From Deltaproteobacteria bacterium (GTDB lineage: Bacteria; Myxococcota_A; UBA9042; PHBI01; JACKFB01), in NCBI GenBank assembly GCA_020632695.1, contig JACKFB010000018.1, positions 1 to 64,000 on the forward strand: a stretch of 64,000 nucleotides of DNA. The letters are read 5' to 3'. Of this stretch, positions 16,658-24,049 are shown piece after piece; the stretch's first letter is position 1; each line of letters begins with the position of its first letter. Both the position numbers and the translations under genes were made by a program. The notes under the pieces are model-generated. The model was given only the letters and a program-made list of their open reading frames with translations. It did no database searches and had not been told where the DNA came from.

Positions 16658-18063
16658 CCGACGCCGCCCGCCCGCACGCAGCTCTCGCCGACCGTGGCCG
16701 AGACCTCCTCGGTCCAGGTGTCGGTGCCGAGGTCCAGGCGGAAGAGGTCGTCCACCGCGCCGCAGTCCGTCTTGCCGCCCATCAGGAAGGCCTCGCCGTC
16801 ACCGGCAGCGAAGACCTGGGCCTCGCGGCGCTCGGGGGCGTCGGCGTCGACCACCGTGAAGTCGGGTGGGAAGTTGCAGGTGCCGCTCGGCCCCTTGTTG
16901 AACACGTCGCCCGCGCTGACCTTCGACCAGGTGTCCCCGGCGGGGTCGAAGGCCCAGAGATCGTTGCGGTTGCCGAGCGCGGCGTTGTCGTGGCCGCCGA
17001 ACATCAGGTAGCGGTCGCGCGTGAGGTCGGCCACCATCCCCGCCCAGAAGCGCGCCTGCGGGCGGGTCGGCGAGGCAGCGCCCAGCTGGGTCCACGCGCC
17101 GGTGGTGGTCGTCGGGGTCATGGCCCAGAGCTCGTCGAAGATCCCGGAGGGGTCGAGAAACGAGCTGTTGTCGCCGCCGCCGAAGATGACCAGGCGCTTG
17201 CGGGAGGGGTCCCAGGTCGCCGCCGTGAAGAGGCGCGGCGAGGGCTTGCCGGTGGTGGCCAGCTCGGTCCAGGTGCCGGTGGTGAGGTCCAGCGTCCAGG
17301 TGTCGTTCAGGCTGACGTAGGCCGTGCCGGAGGTGGACGCGTTGCCGCCGAAGAGGATGAGGCGGTCGGCGTCGGGGTCCCAGACCATGGCCGGGTTGAT
17401 GCGCGGGGCGGGGCCGCTCTTGGTGGGCAGCTCCTGCCAGGTCTCGGTGGCCAGGTCGAAGAGCCACACGTCGTCGCGCAGGGTGTAGGCCGCGGTGTTC
17501 GGTGGGCGGTAGCGGCCGCCGTAGATGACGAGCTGCTGGCGCGCGCCGCCGGCCAGCGCGGCGGCGTGGCGGGTGCGGGGCGGCGGCCCGGCGGTGGTGA
17601 CGCTGCGCCAGTCGCCGCAGTCGACGTCGTAGATCCAGGTGGTGGGCTCGAAGGTGGAGGCCGGGAAGTCGCAGTTCACCGAGGCGGCCGTGCTGCCGCC
17701 GAGGATGACGAAGTGGCGGCGGACCGGGTCGTAGGCGCCGGCGTGCTCGCTGAGGCGGGGCGGGCGGAGGCCGGTGGGGGCCGGGCACTGGGGGGCGGTG
17801 TCGGCGGCGGTGTCGGTGTCGGTGGCCGAGTCCGGGGCCGTGGCCGTGTCCGAGTCCGTGACCGAGTCCGTGACCGAGTCCGTGACCGAGTCCGGGGCCG
17901 TGACCGAGTCCGTTGCTGAGTCGGGGGCCGTGTCCGAGGTGGCGTCTGCGGAGGCGCTGGAGTCCTTGGCGGGGGAGGCGAAGCCGTTGGTGCCGTCGCT
18001 GTCGCCGCAGGCGGCGAGCAGGGCGGCGGCCAGCGCCAGCGAGGTCCAGGTGCGCGTGCTCAT
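16636..18063 (-). CDS. Kelch-repeat lipoprotein
   Basis: 475 residues. Signal peptide with lipobox LLAAC, then a linker of about 65 residues dominated by Asp, Ser, Thr and Ala that contains the D-S-V-T unit repeated three to four times. The rest is a Kelch-type beta-propeller: at least six blades end in FVILGGS, LVIYGGR, LILFGGN, LVIFGGG, YLMFGGH and FLMGGK, each followed by a WxLDLxTxTWxEL strand. Kelch propellers are protein- or glycan-binding platforms; on the outer membrane of a myxobacterium-like cell this is probably surface display. Its start is one base after the upstream gene's stop, so they are coupled. Confidence 0.85.
   Translation of the reverse strand: MSTRTWTSLALAAALLAACGDSDGTNGFASPAKDSSASADATSDTAPDSATDSVTAPDSVTDSVTDSVTDSDTATAPDSATDTDTAADTAPQCPAPTGLRPPRLSEHAGAYDPVRRHFVILGGSTAASVNCDFPASTFEPTTWIYDVDCGDWRSVTTAGPPPRTRHAAALAGGARQQLVIYGGRYRPPNTAAYTLRDDVWLFDLATETWQELPTKSGPAPRINPAMVWDPDADRLILFGGNASTSGTAYVSLNDTWTLDLTTGTWTELATTGKPSPRLFTAATWDPSRKRLVIFGGGDNSSFLDPSGIFDELWAMTPTTTTGAWTQLGAASPTRPQARFWAGMVADLTRDRYLMFGGHDNAALGNRNDLWAFDPAGDTWSKVSAGDVFNKGPSGTCNFPPDFTVVDADAPERREAQVFAAGDGEAFLMGGKTDCGAVDDLFRLDLGTDTWTEEVSATVGESCVRAGGVGCKSLCF
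17806..17930 (+). repeat. 12-bp tandem repeat inside the Kelch lipoprotein linker
   Basis: On the plus strand, copies of CCGAGTCCGTGA and variants such as CCGTGTCCGAGT. The hexamer style (GAGTCC, GGGGCC, GTGACC) is close to that of arrays A, B and C. Here it codes for the Asp/Ser/Thr/Val linker of the lipoprotein on the minus strand, so length changes in multiples of 6 or 12 keep the frame. Confidence 0.8.
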
Positions 18064-18064
18064 G

Positions 18065-19084
18065 TCATTCTCCGGCGGGAAGCTGGCGCCACACCGCGAT
18101 GCCTTCGTAGGGGCCGTTGCTGAAGAGGAAGTTGCCTCCGACGCCGGTGATCCGGCCCGAAGGGAGGCCGAAGACGGCGTGGACGTCGGTCTCGGTGTTC
18201 AGGGTGCGGTCCTGGCGCACGCTGCCGTCGAAGCCGAGTGTGACCAGGGTGCCGCGGGCGCCGGCCACATGGACGGCGTCGGGGCTGCGCATCCAGACCC
18301 CGTTCAGCCCGGGCATGGCGCCCAGGTTCTTCGAGGTCCAGGTCTGCCCGTTCCAGGTGGCCAGGATGCCGTTGTTGCGACCGCCGACGGCGGCGACATG
18401 GTCGGGACCGGTGCCCCAGACGGCGATGAGGTCCTGGCCCGTGCCGGCGTCGAACTCCGTCCAGGACGCGCCATCCCAGTGCAGGATGGCGCCACGGCGG
18501 CCGACCACCCACACGTCGCTGGCGCTGGTGCCCCACACCTTGAAGAACGCGTTGACGCCCGGGCGCGCGAGGGTCGGCAGCGTCTCGGCGTGCCAGCCTC
18601 CCGCGTCGCGGCGCAGGATCGTCGCGTCGTCGTCGTTGACGCTGTTGCCGCCGACGGCCCACACGTCGTCGGGCGAGGGCCCCCAGGCGCCCCACAGATT
18701 CTGGGTCGTAGGCGTCGTCTCGGGTGTCCACGTCGCGCCGTCCCAGACCAGCACGGTGCCCAGATCCCCGACGACCAGCGCGGAGTCGGGCCCCCACACG
18801 TGCACCCAGTCGAGCAGCGGGGTGCCTTGGGGCAGCGTGACGTCGCTCCACTCGCTGCCGTCGAAGTGTCGCATCAGCCCCGCGCCGGGCTTGCCCCCGG
18901 CGACCCAGAGGTCCGAGTCGCTGGTCCCGGCGACGCTGAGCAGCCACCCGGTCTGCGTCGCGTCGAACGCGGTCACGAAGCGATCGGTGGGCAACCCCGC
19001 GGAGCCGTCATCGCAAGCGCCCGCGAGCGCCGCCAGCAGCGCCGCGGCCACGAGCCGCCTCCATGCCCCACACCAGCCGTGCAT
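18065..19084 (-). CDS. DVWxVG-repeat beta-propeller lipoprotein
   Basis: 339 residues from MHGWCGAWRRLVAAALL, with a lipobox ALAGAC. Seven copies of a ~45-residue repeat can be counted, each with a WG-x-S-x-x-D-V-W-x-V-G core: GTSDSDLWVAGG, GPDSALVVGD, GPSPDDVWAVGG, GTSASDVWVVGR, GTGPDHVAAVGG, MRSPDAVHVAGA and GLPSGRITGVGG. Between cores are ILHWDGASWTEF-like strands. Seven blades predict a closed beta-propeller. Such lipoproteins are abundant in myxobacteria, function unknown. The stop is followed one base later by the Kelch lipoprotein start. Confidence 0.82.
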   Translation of the reverse strand: MHGWCGAWRRLVAAALLAALAGACDDGSAGLPTDRFVTAFDATQTGWLLSVAGTSDSDLWVAGGKPGAGLMRHFDGSEWSDVTLPQGTPLLDWVHVWGPDSALVVGDLGTVLVWDGATWTPETTPTTQNLWGAWGPSPDDVWAVGGNSVNDDDATILRRDAGGWHAETLPTLARPGVNAFFKVWGTSASDVWVVGRRGAILHWDGASWTEFDAGTGQDLIAVWGTGPDHVAAVGGRNNGILATWNGQTWTSKNLGAMPGLNGVWMRSPDAVHVAGARGTLVTLGFDGSVRQDRTLNTETDVHAVFGLPSGRITGVGGNFLFSNGPYEGIAVWRQLPAGE

Positions 19085-19126
19085 GCGCACCCTCCCCGAA
19101 GGCGGCGCAGCATACCCGCGCAGAGC

Positions 19127-19398
19127 GGCCGGGGCCACCGAGACCGAGGCCGGGGCCACCGAGACCGGGACCGAGGCCGAGACCGAGACCGAGACCGGGG
19201 CCGAGACCGGGGCCGAGACCGAGACCGGGGCCGAGACCGAGGCCGGGGCCGAGACCGGCACCGGGACCGAGACCGGGGCCGAGACCGAGGCCGGGGCCGA
19301 GACCGGCACCGAGACCGAGACCGAGGCCGAGGCCGAGACCGGCACCGAGACCGGCACCGAGACCGACACCGAGGCCGGCACCGGGACCGGCACCGCGC
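19127..19398 (+). repeat. GAGACC/GGGGCC-type hexanucleotide repeat, array B
   Basis: About 270 bp of GAGACC, GAGGCC, GGGGCC, GGGACC and GGCACC hexamers, in the same strand orientation as array A. It occupies most of the 388-nt gap between the propeller lipoprotein start (19084) and the 3' end of the FGE-like gene (19473). One plus-strand frame reads Glu-Thr/Gly-Ala dipeptides along its whole length, like the encoded tract of array C, but no gene is recognisable on that strand. Confidence 0.9.
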
Positions 19399-19472
19399 CG
19401 GTGAGCGCGTCCAGGGGGCCGCTCGTCGCCTCGGCGGCGGCGCGAGACGGCGCTCGCCCCCTTCGGGCCGGT

Positions 19473-20609
19473 CTACCGCGTGAATTCCGCGCAGCAGCGG
19501 AACTGTTCGACGGCATACCCGGGGTACGTGGCGCGCAAATGCGAGAGAGGAATTGTGTTGGAGTACTCATTCCGGTACCCGCCGCTGCGGGCGATGCCGA
19601 TCGGGTGCGGAGGATCGACTCCGCTATTCATGGCGCAGTCCTCGAGCCACGCGCTGCCGTCGGTTGGAGGATAGCCCGGCGTGTCGAATTCGTTGTCGGG
19701 CACGCAGTCGGCGACGAGTTCCGGGAAGCCTCCCCACGTGTCGAGCACCCCATAGGCGCTTGCTGCAGTGTCGATCAACCCCACCGGCATGGCATACGCG
19801 TAGTTGTCGCGGTAGTACTCGCAATCCTGGACATTGGGCGCATAGGCACACGTCGGCTGGCCCTCGCCCCACGGCCAGGTGCGAATGCGCTGTGCGCAGA
19901 GATCCAGATCGCCTTCGGCGTCGAGGGTTCGGCAGTCGCCGCGGGCAGCCTTTTCCCACTCTGACTCCGAGCACAGGCGCCAGCGAGTCTCTGACTGGGT
20001 CGCGAGCCACTGGCAGTAGCTTCTCGCCCCTTCCTCGGAAATTCGGGTCATTTGCCCCACGGCGACGTCGTGCCAGTAGGGTGTCTCTGCGAGTACCTCC
20101 GGCGGGGGAGTAGGGAATGGCGGGCACGAGGCTGGATCGTCGTCCGCGCACTGCTGGTACTGCCCGACTGTCACCGGGGTACGTTGAATGAGGTACTCGG
20201 GGGTCGTCACGGCGCGCGGCTTCTTGCTCACAACGAACTGACAATAGGCACCGTCTTCATATTCGGCGACCGCACAGCCTTGGATGAACGTCCCAGCGGG
20301 GACGTACACCGCGTTGTCGGACGCGCGGTAGCAGAACTCCCAGATGTCGTTGGCCCAGTACTGGATGGGGAGCCGAGTGCACTTGAAGTCCGCGGGGCAG
20401 GGCACGCCTAGCAGGCCGCATGGGCGCGTCGGGTCGGCCGAGTCGCCATTGCTGAGCGCGACGCCGTCGGTCTCGGAGTCCCTGTTCGAGCCGGCATCGG
20501 CCGCCCCTTCGGTGGCGCCGCCGCACGCCGTCAGCAGCAGGGCCAAGGAGACGATCGAGCGCCTGACCTCCGGAACCCACGTCGATCGCCCGCCTCTCGA
20601 AGCTTCCAC
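19473..20609 (-). CDS. FGE/SUMF1-like domain lipoprotein
   Basis: 378 residues. A signal peptide ends LALLLTACGG; after a short acidic linker and a Cys-rich stretch comes a formylglycine-generating-enzyme-sulfatase (SUMF1) fold: PEYLIQRTPVTVGQY, RSYCQWLATQSETRWRLCSE-type helix, WEKAARGDC and a final RSGGYRNEYS segment. The usual ending GFRC is replaced by EQFRCC, and the active-site cysteine pair of true FGE is not evident, so a non-catalytic binding role is likelier. The start is the GTG at 20609 (GAGG five bases upstream); no ATG is available in frame near the signal peptide. Its base composition is visibly less GC-rich than its neighbours. Confidence 0.75.
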   Translation of the reverse strand: MEASRGGRSTWVPEVRRSIVSLALLLTACGGATEGAADAGSNRDSETDGVALSNGDSADPTRPCGLLGVPCPADFKCTRLPIQYWANDIWEFCYRASDNAVYVPAGTFIQGCAVAEYEDGAYCQFVVSKKPRAVTTPEYLIQRTPVTVGQYQQCADDDPASCPPFPTPPPEVLAETPYWHDVAVGQMTRISEEGARSYCQWLATQSETRWRLCSESEWEKAARGDCRTLDAEGDLDLCAQRIRTWPWGEGQPTCAYAPNVQDCEYYRDNYAYAMPVGLIDTAASAYGVLDTWGGFPELVADCVPDNEFDTPGYPPTDGSAWLEDCAMNSGVDPPHPIGIARSGGYRNEYSNTIPLSHLRATYPGYAVEQFRCCAEFTR

Positions 20610-20710
20610 GTCGCCTCTGCACGTCCGGTGGTGGCCCAGGGGAGCAGCCACGACCTCAGCGTGTCGCGGACGCCGTGGACGAGCAAGTGGGAGTCGACCG
20701 GCACCGACGC

Positions 20711-21826
20711 TCAGCCGCGGAGCTCGAGGAGGCGGTCGGTGGCCTCTTCGAATTCGCGCTCGAAGCGGGACATGAGGTCGGCGACGGACTCGACCTGGTT
20801 CATGGCACCGACGATCTGCCCCACGGGGGTTCCCATGAGCTCGCGGGACTGGGCGGCGCGGATGCGGGCTTCGGCGTTGGCGACCAGGAGGCCCTGGAGT
20901 GGCATGGGGAGGGTGCCGGGAGAGTCCTTGGCCTCCCAGGCCTCGGTCCAGGGGGTGCGCAGCATGCGGGCGGGCTTGCCGCTGATGACCCGCGAGCGGA
21001 CGGTGTCCGAGGACGTCGCCTCGAGGAGCTTCTCGGTGACCACGCTGTAGCCGCTCGGCTGGGCGGGCTCGAGGCGGTACTCCTGGGTGGTCAGCCACAC
21101 CGAGCCGAGCCAGACGCCCTGCGCGCCCATGGCCAGCGCGGCGGCGATCTGGGCGCCCGAGCCGATGCCGCCGGCTGCGAGCACCGGCGTGTCGGGAAGC
21201 GCCCGGACCACCTCGGGCACCAGCACCATGGTGGTGATCTCGCCGGTGTGGCCGCCCGCCTCGTGGCCCACCGCGACCACGATGTCGACGCCGGCCTCGG
21301 TGTGGCTTCTGGCGTGCTCGGCCTTGCCGGCCAGCGCCGCGACCAGGACGCCGTGCTCGTGCGCCTCGGCGACGATGTCGGCCGGCGGCGAGCCCAGGGC
21401 GTTGGCCAGAAGCCGGATCGGGTGCCTGAGCGCCACGTCCACCTGGGCGCGCGCAAACGCGTGCATCCAGCCGGTGATGCCGCCGGGGGTGTCGGCGCCC
21501 TCGGGCAGCTCGGGCACGCCGAAGCGCTGCAGCACGTCGTCGACGAAGCGCTTGTGGGCCTCCGGGATCATGTCGCCCAGCGAGTCCAGCTTGTCGTCGC
21601 CGACGTACTTCATGGGCATGACGACGTCCACGCCGTAGGGCTTGCCGTCGGTGTTGGCGTCCATCCAGACCAGGGCCTCCTCGAGCTGGTCGGGGTGGGT
21701 GTAGCGGACCGCCCCCAGGACGCCCATGCCGCCGGCGCGCGTGATGGCGGCGGCCACCTCGGGCGAGGGGGTGAAGCCGAAGATGGGCAGACGCAGGCCG
21801 AGGCGACGGGCGAGGGCGGTGTGCAT
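20711..21826 (-). CDS. Nitronate monooxygenase (2-nitropropane dioxygenase-like)
   Basis: 371 residues forming an FMN-binding TIM barrel. Visible landmarks are the N-terminal LRLPIFGFTPSPEVAAAITRAG, the GHEAGGHTG motif with the conserved active-site histidine, LAAGGIGSG phosphate-binding loop and GVWLGSVWLTTQE. The family oxidises nitronates or, in fungal and bacterial relatives, acts as an NAD(P)H-dependent flavin oxidoreductase. It starts 62 nt after the stop of the P450 gene on the same strand, so the two are probably one operon controlled by the divergent TetR regulator. Confidence 0.88.
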   Translation of the reverse strand: MHTALARRLGLRLPIFGFTPSPEVAAAITRAGGMGVLGAVRYTHPDQLEEALVWMDANTDGKPYGVDVVMPMKYVGDDKLDSLGDMIPEAHKRFVDDVLQRFGVPELPEGADTPGGITGWMHAFARAQVDVALRHPIRLLANALGSPPADIVAEAHEHGVLVAALAGKAEHARSHTEAGVDIVVAVGHEAGGHTGEITTMVLVPEVVRALPDTPVLAAGGIGSGAQIAAALAMGAQGVWLGSVWLTTQEYRLEPAQPSGYSVVTEKLLEATSSDTVRSRVISGKPARMLRTPWTEAWEAKDSPGTLPMPLQGLLVANAEARIRAAQSRELMGTPVGQIVGAMNQVESVADLMSRFEREFEEATDRLLELRG

Positions 21827-21888
21827 GGGCGAGGGCTCCGGAGGCTGGGTGGGGTTTGCAGGGGGCCCGGCAGGGCAGGGGGGGCAGG

Positions 21889-23238
21889 TCAGAGCGGGCG
21901 GAAGCGCACGCGCGACCCGTTGGGGTGGTGCACCGGCAGGCCCTGCACCGTGAAGCGCGCGCCGGGGTCGGGCTCCAGACGGTAGCGGCGCAGCGCCTCG
22001 GCGACCAGGATGCGAAGCTGCAGCTTGGCGAAGGCCTTGCCCAGGCACACCCGCGGGCCGCTGCCGAAGCCGACCAGCAGCGCGGTGCGGGCGCGCTTGG
22101 GCGAGCGCTCCGAGTCCCAGCGATCGGGGTCGAAGGCGTTGGGGTGGTCGAAGGCCTCGGGGTCGCGATGGCTCAGGTAGGGCGAGTAGAAGACGGGCGT
22201 GTCGCGGGGCAGGGTGTGGCCGAGCAGCGAGACGTCCTCCTCGGTGACCCGCGGGAAGAAGAGCGCGCTGGGGTACATGCGCTCGATCTCCGAGAGGAAG
22301 CAGCCGAGCTGGGGCAGGGCGCGGGCGTCGTCGGGGCCGACGGGCTCGGTGCCCAGGCGGTCGCGCACCTCGTCGCGCAGCCGCTGCTGCCAGTCAGGCC
22401 GACGGGCGAGCACGTGCAGCACCCAGGCGCCCGCGCTGGCGGTGGTGTCGTAGCCGGCCCAGAAGAGCAGCAGGAGCTGGCCGATGATCGCGTCGGTCTC
22501 GAGCGGCTGGCCGTCGGCGTCTCGGGCGTGGGCGAGCTGGCCGACCAGGCCCGAAGGCTCGGCCCGGCGCGCCGCCTCGACCCGGGGGCGCAGAAGCCGC
22601 ATCAGCTCGGCGCGGGCGCCCATGGCGCGGTCCAGCCGCCCCAAGGGCACGCGGTACGGCGTCGGCGCCATGATGCCGTCGATGAGGCGCTCGAAGCGGG
22701 GGCGGAAGCTCTCGGTCTCGCGGCCGAGGTCCAGCCCGGTCAGCGCGTTGGCGGCCACATCGAAGGTGCCACGCTCCGCCAGCCCGTAGCAGTCCTCGCC
22801 GCCCACGCGGTCGACGCCGTCGAGCATGCGCGACCAGATGGCATGCACGCGATCGGAGGACTCGCGCAGCGCCAGGTGCCCCACGGCCGGCGTCAGCACG
22901 GCGCGAGTGCGGGCGTGCTGCTCGCCGTCCTCCAGCATGATCGAGCCCTCGAACACGCGCCGCACGGCGGTCAGGTGGTAGCCGCGGCCCATGGCGAAGG
23001 CGTCGCGCCGCGTCAGCATCACCGTGCGGTTGGCCTCCTCGCCGACCAGGAAGACCACCGGCAGCGCGAGGCGCGTCCGGAACACGTTGCCGTGGCGCTC
23101 GAAGCGCTCGTGCAGGAAGCGGAAGGGGTCGCGCAGCAGGTGCACCAGCTCGCCCGGGGCGTCGGAGCCCGGCAGGTGGTCCAGGTAGGTCCCCCGCAGG
23201 GCCCGGTGGGCGCGGCGCAGCATGAGGAGGACGGCCAT
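21889..23238 (-). CDS. Cytochrome P450
   Basis: 449 residues. All P450 landmarks are present: I-helix AGYDTTAS oxygen-activation motif, K-helix EIERMYP (ExxR), the FDPDRW region and the haem-thiolate loop FGSGPRVCLGK. The N-terminus has no membrane anchor, so it should be a soluble bacterial CYP needing external redox partners, none of which are encoded nearby. It resembles CYPs that act on fatty or isoprenoid substrates, but the substrate is not assigned. The promoter overlaps a palindromic operator at 23269-23283, so repression by the divergent TetR gene is likely. Confidence 0.93.
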   Translation of the reverse strand: MAVLLMLRRAHRALRGTYLDHLPGSDAPGELVHLLRDPFRFLHERFERHGNVFRTRLALPVVFLVGEEANRTVMLTRRDAFAMGRGYHLTAVRRVFEGSIMLEDGEQHARTRAVLTPAVGHLALRESSDRVHAIWSRMLDGVDRVGGEDCYGLAERGTFDVAANALTGLDLGRETESFRPRFERLIDGIMAPTPYRVPLGRLDRAMGARAELMRLLRPRVEAARRAEPSGLVGQLAHARDADGQPLETDAIIGQLLLLFWAGYDTTASAGAWVLHVLARRPDWQQRLRDEVRDRLGTEPVGPDDARALPQLGCFLSEIERMYPSALFFPRVTEEDVSLLGHTLPRDTPVFYSPYLSHRDPEAFDHPNAFDPDRWDSERSPKRARTALLVGFGSGPRVCLGKAFAKLQLRILVAEALRRYRLEPDPGARFTVQGLPVHHPNGSRVRFRPL

Positions 23239-23268
23239 GGGTCGGTCCTGGGCGGTCGAGTATCCAGC

Positions 23269-23283
23269 TTTACGGAGTGTAAA
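23269..23283. promoter_or_regulatory. Palindromic operator TTTAC-N5-GTAAA
   Basis: TTTAC GGAGT GTAAA, a perfect 5-bp inverted repeat spaced by five bases, in an AT-rich patch that stands out from the GC-rich surroundings. It overlaps the -10 of the P450 promoter and lies 70 nt upstream of the divergent TetR gene, the classic place for a TetR-family operator. Confidence 0.65.
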
Positions 23284-23305
23284 TTAACGCAATCCATGGT
23301 GACAA
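23277..23305 (-). promoter_or_regulatory. Candidate P450 operon promoter
   Basis: Minus strand: TTGTCA (23305-23300), 17 nt, TTACAC (23282-23277). The -10 lies inside the palindrome, so a bound repressor would block polymerase. Confidence 0.5.
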
Positions 23306-23353
23306 GTAGCGGCGCGACGTGCGGCGGATGACACAGCCGGTTAGGATGCGCCG

Positions 23354-24010
23354 GTGTCTGACGCAGAAGCCCCGCCCGGCCGCACCCGCAAGCGGCGCTC
23401 GACGGCCCGCCGCAGCGCATCGCGGCTGCCGCCCGAGGCGCGGCGTACCCAGCTCCTCGCGGTCGCCTCCGAGCTGCTCGAGGCGGGCGGCGTGGACGCG
23501 CTGCAGATGACCGAGCTGGCGTCGGCGGCGGGCGTGACGCGGCCGGTGGCGTACCGCTTCTTCCCGAACCGTCGCGCGCTGATCCTGGCGCTGATGGAGG
23601 ACTTCGAGCTGGCGCTGGAGGAGCGCTTCCTCAAGGCGTCGGGCCGGCTCCTGGGCGGGACGGTCGCCGAGGCGGCGGCGCTCTTCGTGCGCGCGGTGTG
23701 CGACACCATCGAGGTGAAGGGGGCGGGCGCGTGGAACCTGCTCGACTCGGGCGGTCCGGACCCGGAGATCGCGCGGGTGGGCGGCGAGATTCAGGCGAAG
23801 ATGCTCGAGCCCTGGCGTCCGCACATCCAGCAGGCCACCGGCGCCTCGGAGCGCGAGGTGGAGACGGTGGCGCGCATGCTGGTGGCCGCCGGTCGCGCGG
23901 TGCTGGCGCGCTGGCTGGACGGGACCCTGAGCCGCGACGAGGCCATCCGCGACGCCACCCGTGGCATCAGCGGGCTCTTGATGGCGTTCTCGGGCGGCGG
24001 GCCGCGCTGA
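23354..24010 (+). CDS. TetR family transcriptional regulator
   Basis: 218 residues. After a basic N-terminal arm comes the helix-turn-helix (LQMTELASAAGVTRPVAYRF), then FPNRRALILALMEDFELAL and an all-helical ligand-binding C-terminal half. Divergent from the P450-nitronate monooxygenase operon, with a palindromic operator between, so it most likely represses that operon and is relieved by a substrate or product. The GTG start lies six bases after a TAGGAT -10-like element (23342-23347) and has no ribosome site, suggesting a leaderless mRNA. Confidence 0.9.
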   Translation: MSDAEAPPGRTRKRRSTARRSASRLPPEARRTQLLAVASELLEAGGVDALQMTELASAAGVTRPVAYRFFPNRRALILALMEDFELALEERFLKASGRLLGGTVAEAAALFVRAVCDTIEVKGAGAWNLLDSGGPDPEIARVGGEIQAKMLEPWRPHIQQATGASEREVETVARMLVAAGRAVLARWLDGTLSRDEAIRDATRGISGLLMAFSGGGPR

Positions 24011-24049
24011 CGAAGCCGCGAGGGCGGCCTCGCCAGCGCTGGAGCGCCG

